Positions 33,077 to 40,504 of a DNA stretch of 40,504 bases are shown here, piece by piece (the first letter of the stretch is position 1; every line of letters starts with the position of its first letter). The stretch is from an uncultured Muribaculaceae bacterium. GTDB taxonomy: Bacteria; Bacteroidota; Bacteroidia; Bacteroidales; Muribaculaceae. Below the pieces are notes generated by a model, which searched no databases, was not told the DNA's origin, and was given only the letters and a program-made list of their open reading frames with translations. The DNA lies in contig CAJUDL010000033.1 in NCBI GenBank assembly GCA_910585285.1, positions 1-40,504 on the forward strand, written 5' to 3'. The position numbers were made by a program, and so were the translations under genes.

Positions 33077-33742
33077 ATGGAAATGATTAAACTCACAGAC
33101 GTAAACAAGACTTATCCAGGAGCCGTGCCTCTGCACGTGCTCAAAGGTATAAATCTTGAGATTGAAAAAGGAGAGCTCGTGTCGATCATGGGGGCTTCCG
33201 GTTCAGGCAAATCCACTTTGCTGAATATTCTCGGCATCCTCGACAACTATGATTCGGGAGAGTATTATCTTGATGGCACCTTGATAAAGAATCTTAGTGA
33301 GAACAAAGCTGCTGATTATCGAAACCACATGATCGGATTTGTGTTTCAGTCGTTCAATCTTATCAATTATAAGAATGCTGTGGAAAATGTGGCACTCCCT
33401 CTTTTCTATCAAGGAGTTTCACGAAAGAAACGCAACCGCATCGCAATGGAACAACTCGAAAAAATGGGACTCGCTGATCGCGCTCACCATCTGCCCGGAG
33501 AAATGTCGGGAGGTCAGAAACAGAGGGTGGCAATAGCAAGAGCCATGATAACCAATCCCTCGATAATTCTTGCGGATGAACCAACGGGCGCACTCGACAG
33601 CAAAACCTCTCATGATGTCATGAATATCTTTAGAAAACTCAATGAAGAAGAGGGAAAGACAATCGTAATCGTGACTCATGATCCGGGCGTTGCCGAGCAA
33701 ACCGACCGCCTAATCCGCATCTCAGATGGCATAATAGTCTGA
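33077..33742 (+). CDS. MacB/LolD-type ABC ATPase
   Basis: This 221-residue ATPase of the MacB/FtsE/LolD group has Walker A GASGSGKST (39-47), the signature MSGGQ (143-147), Walker B ILADEP (about 164-169) and the characteristic TGALDS after it. Unlike classical MacB it is not fused to its permease. It is followed by two separate FtsX-fold permeases that should form a heterodimer on it, then by the adaptor and outer-membrane factor. Together they would drive export from the periplasm. Confidence 0.92.
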   Translation: MEMIKLTDVNKTYPGAVPLHVLKGINLEIEKGELVSIMGASGSGKSTLLNILGILDNYDSGEYYLDGTLIKNLSENKAADYRNHMIGFVFQSFNLINYKNAVENVALPLFYQGVSRKKRNRIAMEQLEKMGLADRAHHLPGEMSGGQKQRVAIARAMITNPSIILADEPTGALDSKTSHDVMNIFRKLNEEEGKTIVIVTHDPGVAEQTDRLIRISDGIIV

Positions 33743-33765
33743 TTCGCGGTTGACTTAACAAAACA

Positions 33766-33796
33766 GGTTGAGTGAAGGCACTCTTGGTGCCCCATA
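33766..33796 (+). repeat. Dispersed hairpin repeat, copy 1
   Basis: The element reads GGTTGAGTGAAGGCAC, then TCTTGGTGCCCC, and contains a GGCAC/GTGCC hairpin (33777-33791). A second copy with one substitution and a one-base indel is at 39065-39094. Both lie between genes. The matching hairpin and flank suggest a small dispersed family. Confidence 0.6.
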
Positions 33797-33815
33797 ATCG
33801 TCAAAAAACAAATAT

Positions 33816-35042
33816 ATGTTAGATTTTTTTCGTGAAATATCGCAAACGCTGAGCCATAATAAGGTGCGGACAGCCTTGACAGGGATTGCTGTGACATGGG
33901 GCATCTTCATGCTTATAGTGCTCCTGAGTATGGCGCGCGGCGTGACCAATAGTTTCAATGAAAATATGGTTTCGCGCAATAATGCCCGACTGATGGTGTG
34001 GAGCGGTTCGACCTCTCTTCCATATCACGGAAATCGCGAGGGAAGACGAATCCGCATGAAAGACAAAGACTTGACCAGCATACCGGAAAAGACTCCGGAG
34101 TATGTTGAGGAAGTTACTTCCCGTATCAGCGGTGGCGAAAAAATGAGTTCCACAAAAGCACAGATCAGCCAGTCATACACTGGAGTCTACCCCAATGAAC
34201 TCACCTCATCGGGAAATATGGGAGATATGATTGAGGGTCGGTTTATTTCCGATAAGGATCTGAAATCAAAAGCCAAAGTTATGGTTATTCCCCAAAGCTA
34301 TGCCACCCAGCTCTTCCCGCCTGATGGCAAAAATGCTCTTGGATCGCGCATCAATTGCAACGGGCTCTCCTTTCTTGTGATTGGAATATATGAAAGCAGA
34401 TGGAACCGTGACGTATACATTCCCTTTACCACCGCCCGAATGATGGCATCCGACAAGGAAGATCTTCGCACGCTCTCGATCAACCTTAAGAACGTTCACA
34501 CCGAACAGGATGGTAACGATGCAGAATCAGCGGTCAGAAACACACTTGCTTCAAATCATGATTTTGATCCCAAGGACGATAATGCAGTTTATATCTCCAA
34601 TTATTTCACAAACTCGTTGCAGAGCAAAAAAGCCCTCGGAATACTTGACACCTGCGTCTGGATATTGGGCATTCTCACTCTTCTCACAGGAATCGTAGGC
34701 ATCAGCAACATCATGTTTGTGACTGTCAGGGAACGAACACATGAAATCGGCATACGTCGCGCCATCGGTGCACGTCCACGCCAGATTTTGAATCAGGTGA
34801 TTGTAGAATCCGTCTCAATCACAGTCTTGTTCGGATATATCGGCATTGTGTTGGGAATGATTGTGACACAGATTATCGCAAAAGTAGTTGGCGATGACGG
34901 ACCTTTGCTTAATCCGACTGTAAGCCTCTCGATAGCACTCGAAGTGACACTGGTGCTGGTAATAGCCGGAGCTTTAGCCGGGTTATTCCCCGCCTTGAAA
35001 GCCCTGAAAGTAAAACCCGTCGAAGCCCTCCGTGATGAGTAA
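33816..35042 (+). CDS. MacB-like FtsX-fold permease 1
   Basis: This 408-residue permease has the MacB topology: one N-terminal helix (about 18-42), a large periplasmic domain (about 45-275), and three C-terminal helices (about 280-300, 330-360 and 370-395) ending in KVKPVEALRDE. The block VTVRERTHEIGIRRAIGARPRQI is the standard coupling region of this family. It starts after a spacer with a dispersed hairpin repeat. Partner of the ATPase upstream and of the second permease. Confidence 0.9.
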   Translation: MLDFFREISQTLSHNKVRTALTGIAVTWGIFMLIVLLSMARGVTNSFNENMVSRNNARLMVWSGSTSLPYHGNREGRRIRMKDKDLTSIPEKTPEYVEEVTSRISGGEKMSSTKAQISQSYTGVYPNELTSSGNMGDMIEGRFISDKDLKSKAKVMVIPQSYATQLFPPDGKNALGSRINCNGLSFLVIGIYESRWNRDVYIPFTTARMMASDKEDLRTLSINLKNVHTEQDGNDAESAVRNTLASNHDFDPKDDNAVYISNYFTNSLQSKKALGILDTCVWILGILTLLTGIVGISNIMFVTVRERTHEIGIRRAIGARPRQILNQVIVESVSITVLFGYIGIVLGMIVTQIIAKVVGDDGPLLNPTVSLSIALEVTLVLVIAGALAGLFPALKALKVKPVEALRDE

Positions 35043-35053
35043 TTTTTAGTCAT

Positions 35054-35150
35054 TAGGTTTTAGGCTTTAGGCTTAAATAGTAACTGAAGCAATTAGAGAT
35101 AAGTTTATGATATTAGCAGCAACTTTCTAAGGCCTAAAGCCTAAAACCTA
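35054..35150. repeat. 19-bp inverted repeat of TTTAGGC units between the two permeases
   Basis: The arm 35054-35072 is the exact reverse complement of 35132-35150, with a 59-nt loop. Each arm is itself built of TTTAGGC/GCCTAAA heptamers. It lies within the operon, so it may lower expression of downstream genes or stabilise the upstream message. Confidence 0.65.
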
Positions 35151-35186
35151 AAGCCTACCCCATTAACCCATTAAACATTATTAAAA

Positions 35187-36443
35187 GTGCGTTTAACCAT
35201 ATTAGATAAAGAAAACTGGAAAGAAATCGGAGCAACACTCGCGCGAAATAAAACGCGAACTTTCCTAACCGGCTTCGGAATATTTTGGGGCGTGGCAATG
35301 CTTGCGCTCCTGATGGGTGGTGCCACGGGTGGAGAAGATCTCTTGAAACGAAATTTCGCCGGATTTGCCACAAATAGCGGAGGAATGGTGCCAAGTCAGA
35401 CCACAATCCCCTTCCATGGTTATCAGAAAGGAAGAAGCTGGAGCATTGACATGACAGATGTGGAGATGCTGCGCCAATCGTTCCCTGAACTTAAATCAGT
35501 GATACCGACCTTCCAGAAATGGGGATCATCGTTTAAATACGGTAAAAATTCATTTTCAGGACAGCTGATAGGTGCCGGACCTGACTATATGACAATGCAA
35601 AACCCTAAATTCTACTACGGCCGCTTTATCAATGAAGCGGATGAAAGCTCCGAACGAAGGGTTGCTGTGATCGGAAAGAAGGTTGCGACACAACTTTTTC
35701 CATCAGTAGAAGATCCCACGGGAAAAGTAATCGATGTAAATGGAGGCGCCTACTCCGTAATTGGAGTGATTGGAGACGCTTCAGAAATTAAGCTGAATGG
35801 AAGCCTGGATGAAAGCATTGTTGTGCCGTCATCTACATTCCGCAGAGCCAACGGATATGGCGACAAAGTAGACTTCCTTATGATGGTTGCCAATGACAAG
35901 GTTGATTTGTCTGAGGTGATTCCAAGAATGAGACGCGTGCTCTATCGGCGACATGACATCCATCCCAATGATGAAGGTGCGCTATGGGCGATCAATATAG
36001 CTGAACAGTTCGAACAAGTCGACACACTCTTCACCGGTATAGATCTCCTTGCCCTCTTTATCGGAATCTCGACACTTCTCGCCGGAGTGATAGGCATTGG
36101 CAACATCATGTGGGTGATCGTAAAAGAACGCACTCAGGAGATAGGCATACGTCGCGCAATTGGTGCCAAACCGAGAGACATAATCGTGCAGGTGCTGAGT
36201 GAAGGAGCGGCATTGACTATAATTTCGGGAATGGCAGGACTTTGCCTCGCGGCATTGATACTCGGAGTGATGCAGAGCATCAACAATCCCCCTGATGCTG
36301 TATCCGTAGTGCGTTTTCAGATGAGTTTCACCCGCGCAGTTTCCATCCTCGCCGTCTTCATGATCCTCGGCATCCTTGCCGGCTTGATTCCCTCCATCAA
36401 AGCTATGAAGATCAAACCAATCGAAGCCATAAATTCAAAATAA
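35187..36443 (+). CDS. MacB-like FtsX-fold permease 2 (GTG start)
   Basis: This 418-residue permease is homologous to permease 1, with the same N-terminal helix (about 25-45), periplasmic domain, coupling block VKERTQEIGIRRAIGAKPRDI and three C-terminal helices ending KIKPIEAINSK. The only start that keeps the conserved N-terminal stretch (ENWKEIGATLARNKTRTF) is a GTG at 35187; the next ATG would remove the first helix. It probably pairs with permease 1 on a shared ATPase dimer. No ribosome-binding sequence is evident, as is usual here. Confidence 0.9.
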   Translation: MRLTILDKENWKEIGATLARNKTRTFLTGFGIFWGVAMLALLMGGATGGEDLLKRNFAGFATNSGGMVPSQTTIPFHGYQKGRSWSIDMTDVEMLRQSFPELKSVIPTFQKWGSSFKYGKNSFSGQLIGAGPDYMTMQNPKFYYGRFINEADESSERRVAVIGKKVATQLFPSVEDPTGKVIDVNGGAYSVIGVIGDASEIKLNGSLDESIVVPSSTFRRANGYGDKVDFLMMVANDKVDLSEVIPRMRRVLYRRHDIHPNDEGALWAINIAEQFEQVDTLFTGIDLLALFIGISTLLAGVIGIGNIMWVIVKERTQEIGIRRAIGAKPRDIIVQVLSEGAALTIISGMAGLCLAALILGVMQSINNPPDAVSVVRFQMSFTRAVSILAVFMILGILAGLIPSIKAMKIKPIEAINSK

Positions 36444-36573
36444 TTTCCAAATAATCGCTCTAATTCCTCCTATCTCCCCCCTATAAACCCCATCCCTCCC
36501 CATCCAGCCCTATATAGCCCTATATAGCCCCATTTCTCCCCACATTTTAGATAAATTCAAAAAATAAGCATAT
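36444..36573 (+). other. C-rich, G-poor spacer with a 12-bp tandem repeat
   Basis: The plus strand between permease 2 and the adaptor gene is strikingly pyrimidine rich, with runs such as CTCCCCCC and CATCCCTCCCC. It includes two GCCCTATATA units (36507-36526). It carries no ORF, promoter or hairpin that I can support. Confidence 0.4.
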
Positions 36574-37674
36574 ATGAAAAAATTTTTCAAAATCTTTCTT
36601 TGGGTGGTAGTTGCCCTCATTTTCGTTGGCACTTTCTTCTACCTTTATCAGAATTCAAAAGAGAAGGAGGATGTATATTCCATCGAATATCCTTCAGAAG
36701 AAACAATTGAGCGCGTCAGCGTGCTGACGGGAAAGATCGAACCCCGCGATGAGATTGATATCAAGCCTCAGATTTCAGGAATCATCAGCGAAATTCTCGT
36801 GCAAGCCGGCGACCATGTCAACAATGGCGATATTATCGCCAAGATTAAGGTAATCCCGGAAGAAGCGCAGCTCTCTTCCGCAGAAAACCGAGTAGCAGTT
36901 GCCGAGATTTCATTGAGTGAAGCACGTTCAAACTTCGAAAGAACCAAACAGCTCTATGAAAAGAAATATGAGAGCCGTGAAAAATATGAAACAGACTATG
37001 CTGCCTATGAGCGCGCCAAGAAAGAACTCGATCAGGCTCGCGACCAACTCACCATCGTGCGCGATGGCGTTTCTGCAGCGAACGCACAAGGTTCAAACAC
37101 ACTCGTTCGATCCACAGTCACAGGTGTAGTGCTTGAAGTGCCCGTAAAAGTAGGATCGTCTGTAATCCAGGCAAATACCTTCAACGATGGCACAACAATA
37201 GCCAAAGTAGCCGACATGACAGACCTGATATTCAAGGGAAAAGTGGATGAAACCGAAGTTGACCTTATCAACGAAGGTATGAATGTGAGGATCACTGTCG
37301 GAGCAATCCCGGATTCTGATTATCCCGCAGTTATTGAGAAGATCGCGCCGATGGCTACCGATGACAATGGCACGAACACATTTGAAGTGAAAGCAGCACT
37401 CAATCTTGACAGCGAAGCTAAACTCCGCGCCGGTTACAGTGCCAATGCCAATGTGATTCTTGAGAGTGCACAAAACACACTTGCCGTTCCTGAAAGCGTA
37501 GTTGAATACGAAGGCGACAAATCCTATGTATATGTGCTGAAAGACTCAGTACCTACACAGAAATTCGAACGTAAGGAATTCAAGGCAGGTATCTCCGATG
37601 GTATTATGGTTCAGGTCAAATCAGGTGATCTCAACAAGAAAACACCTCTCAGAGGCAGTGTAATAAAGAAATAA
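36574..37674 (+). CDS. MacA/HlyD-type periplasmic adaptor (membrane fusion protein)
   Basis: This 366-residue adaptor links the inner-membrane permeases to the outer-membrane channel. An N-terminal membrane anchor (about 7-25) is followed by a first lipoyl half (GKIEPRDEIDIKPQISG), an alpha-helical hairpin (about 105-160, rich in Glu, Lys and Arg), the second lipoyl half (VRSTVTGVVLEVPVKVGSSV) and a beta-barrel with the membrane-proximal domain. The layout is that of MacA. It lies between permease 2 and the outer-membrane factor, 5 bp from the latter. Confidence 0.92.
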   Translation: MKKFFKIFLWVVVALIFVGTFFYLYQNSKEKEDVYSIEYPSEETIERVSVLTGKIEPRDEIDIKPQISGIISEILVQAGDHVNNGDIIAKIKVIPEEAQLSSAENRVAVAEISLSEARSNFERTKQLYEKKYESREKYETDYAAYERAKKELDQARDQLTIVRDGVSAANAQGSNTLVRSTVTGVVLEVPVKVGSSVIQANTFNDGTTIAKVADMTDLIFKGKVDETEVDLINEGMNVRITVGAIPDSDYPAVIEKIAPMATDDNGTNTFEVKAALNLDSEAKLRAGYSANANVILESAQNTLAVPESVVEYEGDKSYVYVLKDSVPTQKFERKEFKAGISDGIMVQVKSGDLNKKTPLRGSVIKK

Positions 37675-37679
37675 ACGAT

Positions 37680-38999
37680 ATGAGAAATATATATAGATTA
37701 ACCATAGCTGCAGCGTTGCTTACCTCCTCCTTCTCAGCATTTGCCGAGGCTTGGTCGCTCGATAGTTGCGTTTCATATGCAGTGACTCATAATATCAATG
37801 TTTTGCAGCAGGAATTGAGAATACGCGAAGGAGAACAAGGAATCGTAGAGGCAAAAGACCGGTTCCTCCCCTCTCTTGAAGCGTCTGCTTCGCAGAACTT
37901 CAATTTCGGACGAGGACTGACAGCTCAAAATACTTATGCAGACCGCAACACTTCCCAGTTTGGGTGGAACGCAGGCTTAAGCCTTCCTCTTTTTCAAGGG
38001 ATGGCGGAATATCGCAACCTCAAACTCTCCAAGCTATCTCTGAAACAATATCTTCTTGAGGCTGAAGCCGCTAAAGACAACGTGGCTCTTAATGTCATCT
38101 CTCAATATCTGCAAGTGCTCTATTGTAAAGAAGTAGCGGCAAGCGCACGTTCTCAATCGGAACTCTCAGCATTCGAAGTTGAGCGTCAGAAAGCACTGAT
38201 TGATGCCGGAAAGGTAGCGGAAGCCACAATCTATGATCTGGAATCTGTTGCCGCCCAGGATCGCCTTCAGGTTGTTACAGCCGAAAATGAAACGCAGACT
38301 GCTCTTGTAAATCTTGCAAACATGCTACAACTCCCTACCGTAGAAGGTTTTGATATCCTACCCCTGCCGCAGGGTGAACCGACGATACCCTCACCCGATC
38401 AGGTATATTCGGAAGCACTTATGACCAACAACAGCATCCTTGGCGCACGGCAGGCTATTGAAGTTGCCGACGAACGCATCTCTTATGCCAAATCGGGTTA
38501 TATACCGACCTTACGATTTAATGCAGGACTGGGATCGAGCTATTATAGACTGGGAGGTTTCGACAACGAATCATTTAAAGAACAGATGAAGCATAATTTC
38601 TCAACCTATCTTGGCTTCTCACTCTCAATTCCGATTTTCGACGGATTCAATACGCGCAATAGCGTGCGTCGCGCCAAGTTGCAGAAAAGCACAGCGAAAC
38701 TCGATCTCGATCAGCGCCAATATGACTTATACAAAGACATCCAGTTGGCATATTATCAGGCAAAAGGAGCACGCGAACGCTACCTCACCTCCGGTGAGAC
38801 ATTGGAAAAGACAAAGCTATCGTTTGATTCCACACGCGAGCGTTTCAATCTCGGAAGAGCCACCCAAGCCGACTATGAGCAGGCAAAAAACAACCTCTTC
38901 CGCACAGAAATCACGCGTATTCAAGCACATTACGAATACCTGATGCGACATCGTATCCTCCTCTTCTATCGCGATGCCCGTCGTCCGTACGCGAAATGA
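37680..38999 (+). CDS. TolC-family outer-membrane efflux protein
   Basis: This 439-residue protein has a signal peptide (about 1-23) and two repeats of the outer-membrane efflux protein fold, each with long helices and beta strands. Typical TolC-family features are the opening WSLDSCVSYAVTHN, the GLSLPLF and SLSIPIFDGFNTRN strands and the coiled helical parts rich in Ala, Glu and Gln. It completes a tripartite exporter with the adaptor 5 bp upstream. No terminator is visible directly behind it. Confidence 0.93.
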   Translation: MRNIYRLTIAAALLTSSFSAFAEAWSLDSCVSYAVTHNINVLQQELRIREGEQGIVEAKDRFLPSLEASASQNFNFGRGLTAQNTYADRNTSQFGWNAGLSLPLFQGMAEYRNLKLSKLSLKQYLLEAEAAKDNVALNVISQYLQVLYCKEVAASARSQSELSAFEVERQKALIDAGKVAEATIYDLESVAAQDRLQVVTAENETQTALVNLANMLQLPTVEGFDILPLPQGEPTIPSPDQVYSEALMTNNSILGARQAIEVADERISYAKSGYIPTLRFNAGLGSSYYRLGGFDNESFKEQMKHNFSTYLGFSLSIPIFDGFNTRNSVRRAKLQKSTAKLDLDQRQYDLYKDIQLAYYQAKGARERYLTSGETLEKTKLSFDSTRERFNLGRATQADYEQAKNNLFRTEITRIQAHYEYLMRHRILLFYRDARRPYAK

Positions 39000-39239
39000 T
39001 TCCATCTCGCCTGTATGCAATGCCCCTTGCTCTCTTTTGTTTAATAACTCGATTTGGCTAAGTCGGTTGAATGAAGGCACCTTGGTGCCCCGTATGCCAT
39101 CAATATATGCCCAATAAATCTCTCATCAGCATCAGTGATTTAGCATAAATATTGTTAAAACAGAGCAATTTGTTCCAACCCCTCAAATTCTCCGCGTGTT
39201 TATAAATCAGAGAAATCAGAATTATTAAAACATTTTATT
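39000..39239 (+). other. Intergenic region with dispersed hairpin repeat, copy 2
   Basis: The 240-bp spacer holds the second copy of the dispersed repeat at 39065-39094 (GGTTGAATGAAGGCAC, then CTTGGTGCCCC) with a GGCACC/GGTGCC hairpin at 39076-39089. The remainder is AT rich with no consensus promoter that I can defend. Confidence 0.5.
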
Positions 39240-39467
39240 ATGAACATAGAAGAATTAAAAGGGAAAGCGGATCAGCTTAAAGGAAAGGCTGAGGAGCTAC
39301 AGGGCAAAGCGCAGGAACTGCTCAACAACCCTGATGTGCAGGAAAAAATAAACCAGGCGAAAGACTTCCTCGGGGGAGCAAAAGATAAACTTGAAGATTT
39401 TGTCGAAGACAAAACCGATGGCAAAGGCATCTTCGGTTTCGGCAAATCCGATGAAGCTGAAAAATAA
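39240..39467 (+). CDS. Small charged helical protein with KGKA repeats
   Basis: This 75-residue acidic and lysine-rich protein has an 8- to 9-residue repeat near the start (LKGKADQ, LKGKAEE, LQGKAQE) and a second helical part (KDFLGGAKDKLEDFVEDKTDG), then a glycine/phenylalanine tail. It has no signal peptide or membrane helix. The pattern recalls CsbD- or YtxH-like stress proteins and late-embryogenesis-type helices, but I do not assign a family. It is likely translated, as the coding frame is clean and the gene is isolated by spacers on both sides. Confidence 0.65.
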   Translation: MNIEELKGKADQLKGKAEELQGKAQELLNNPDVQEKINQAKDFLGGAKDKLEDFVEDKTDGKGIFGFGKSDEAEK

Positions 39468-39578
39468 CCTCGAAGAGGTCAAATAGTTATAACCCCATAT
39501 CAATCAGCCGCTTCTGAAAGAAGTGAGCTGATTGGTATGGGGTTGATTCCTTAGCGACACAACGGCCTCGAAGAGGTC
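39468..39578. repeat. 13-bp CCTCGAAGAGGTC direct repeats flanking a long hairpin
   Basis: Identical copies at 39468-39480 and 39566-39578 enclose a hairpin. The first copy begins at the end of the stop codon of the small protein gene. Each copy is itself nearly palindromic (CCTC, GAA, GAGG). The symmetrical layout looks like a small non-coding repeat element. Confidence 0.55.
39492..39543. terminator. Long hairpin between convergent genes
   Basis: ACCCCATATCAATCAGC (39492-39508) pairs with 39527-39543 with a single G-U pair, and the loop contains a further CTTCT/AGAAG stem. It lies between the small plus-strand gene and the minus-strand nitroreductase. No strong U-run follows, so it may be a terminator or a repeat-element hairpin. 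Confidence 0.5.
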
Positions 39579-39588
39579 GACTAATATA

Positions 39589-40338
39589 TCACCTTATCTG
39601 AAACTTCTGCTTCTCTATAAAATCAAGATATATTTTTGAAAAGACTTCGTTTGTCTCCTTTGGATAACGCACATCCGTGAATACCTGAGCGAGAGTCTCT
39701 TTCCCGTTTTCAGCTATAAACTGACGGCTATCTTCCCTCGCCTCCTTCTCAGCATATATGTTCTTGATATCTTTCTCTGTATAATCCTTATAAACCTCGT
39801 CATGGATAAATCCCGATGAAGGGATCCTATCGCTCTTCACCGATTCACCGGCAGGATATCCCAGCGCCACAGTAATCACAGGCACCACCCGCGAAGGAAG
39901 TTCCAAGATTTCAGCAATCTGAGGCGCGTTATAGGCGGTAGTGCCGAGGTAGCACGTACCGAGACCTTGCTGTTCAGCTATAGTGCAGAACTGCTGGGCA
40001 AGAATCACTGTGTCGAAAACAGCAGACATAAACGACTGGAAATTATCATAACCGGGCTTCGCATTGCTGGCGTCGCACCATTTCACGAAACGATTGAAAT
40101 CAGCACAGAATGTTAGCAACACATTCGCGCCCGTAGATGCCGGCTGATTAAAATGAGCAGGAGTCAGCAACCTCTTCCTGAGAGGATCGCGGGTAATAAT
40201 AACGCTATACAGCTGCATGTTCCCATTTGTCGGCGCATGCGCTGCCGCCTCAAGCATCTCGCGCAGCAATTGATCATCCACCTCCCGGTCAGAAAAATTT
40301 CTGACCGTCACCCGATCCGTAAAATACCTGTCTATCAC
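39589..40338 (-). CDS. Nitroreductase-family FMN oxidoreductase (NfsA/FRP-like)
   Basis: This 249-residue FMN-dependent enzyme reduces nitro compounds, quinones or flavins with NAD(P)H. Family features are the N-terminal phosphate-contact segment TVRNFSDREVDDQLLREMLEAAAHAPTNGNMQLYS-type sequence, the helical AVFDTVILAQQFCTIAEQQGLGTCYLG block and VVPVITVALGYPA, then a C-terminal tail that usually wraps the dimer partner. Length matches the NfsA/FRP group. It stands alone between a hairpin region and an AT-rich spacer. Confidence 0.9.
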   Translation of the reverse strand: MIDRYFTDRVTVRNFSDREVDDQLLREMLEAAAHAPTNGNMQLYSVIITRDPLRKRLLTPAHFNQPASTGANVLLTFCADFNRFVKWCDASNAKPGYDNFQSFMSAVFDTVILAQQFCTIAEQQGLGTCYLGTTAYNAPQIAEILELPSRVVPVITVALGYPAGESVKSDRIPSSGFIHDEVYKDYTEKDIKNIYAEKEAREDSRQFIAENGKETLAQVFTDVRYPKETNEVFSKIYLDFIEKQKFQIR

Positions 40339-40417
40339 CTTGAATTAATGTTTAATATGTAATGAGTAATGTTTAATTAGAGAGGAGAAATATTAATTAT
40401 CACCCTCATAACATCCG

Positions 40418-40449
40418 CAAATATAATCTAAAAATTTCAATCCGCCAAT
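40418..40449 (-). promoter_or_regulatory. Possible promoter of the nitroreductase gene
   Basis: On the minus strand TATATTTG (40425-40418) matches the -7 consensus and lies 20 nt below ATTG (40449-40446), a one-mismatch -33 box. It would leave a leader of about 75 nt. Confidence 0.45.
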
Positions 40450-40475
40450 TCTCGCAAACATCCACACAAACAAAA

Positions 40476-40500
40476 AAGTATCTCTTCGCAAGAGATACTT
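40476..40500 (-). terminator. Terminator for a minus-strand gene beyond the right edge
   Basis: AAGTATCTCTT (40476-40486) pairs perfectly with 40490-40500 around a CGC loop. On the minus strand the stem is followed by a run of T residues (complement of the A-run 40473-40477), so it should end a transcript entering from the right. Confidence 0.75.
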
Positions 40501-40504
40501 AATT

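Overview
The window looks like a chromosomal segment of a gut-type Bacteroidales bacterium. A Muribaculaceae-like member is plausible, but I cannot fix the family from sequence alone. The evidence is SusC/SusD outer-membrane pairs, BACON-domain lipoproteins, Bacteroidetes-type promoters (TTTG, about 19-20 nt, TAnnTTTG), AT-rich spacers with few Shine-Dalgarno sites, and many small dispersed intergenic repeats. I saw no rRNA, tRNA, CRISPR array, prophage or intact insertion sequence.

Region 1 (1-7707). An acyltransferase gene (plsC-like) leads directly into a thiamin biosynthesis run: thiD, thiS, a TenI/ThiE paralogue, thiE, thiG, thiC, thiH. thiF is absent and no TPP riboswitch is visible. 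An iron-type superoxide dismutase follows, with an unusual repeat-rich leader.

Region 2 (7751-19711, minus strand). A seven-gene polysaccharide-utilisation-type operon runs right to left: two paralogous BACON lipoproteins, SusC, SusD, a surface or periplasmic calcineurin-like phosphoesterase, a GH31 alpha-glycosidase, and a secreted glycerophosphodiester phosphodiesterase. It has a good promoter at 19677-19707, a leader of about 260 nt, and a strong hairpin terminator at 7751-7796.

Region 3 (19827-30027). A DeoR-family regulator is divergent from glpA-glpB-glpC (anaerobic glycerol-3-phosphate dehydrogenase), a GlpT-type glycerol-3-phosphate antiporter, a HAD phosphatase and a secreted GH36 alpha-galactosidase. 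Regions 2 and 3 read together as one pathway. Surface capture and trimming of alpha-glycosylated, glycerol-phosphate-containing material would be followed by release of glycerol-3-phosphate, its import by GlpT, and its oxidation by GlpABC. Teichoic-acid-like polymers or glycosylated glycerophosphodiesters from lipids are the obvious candidates. This linkage is my inference and is the most interesting point of the window.

Region 4 (30104-38999). A YqgE/AlgH protein is divergent from a long probable operon. That operon encodes an ABC exporter (ATPase plus six-helix permease), a YtrA-type GntR repressor, a 32-residue single-helix membrane protein, and a complete MacB/MacA/TolC-type tripartite efflux system with two separate FtsX-fold permeases.

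Region 5 (39000-40504). A small helical repeat protein, a hairpin flanked by 13-bp repeats, a nitroreductase, and a terminator for a gene lying beyond the right edge.
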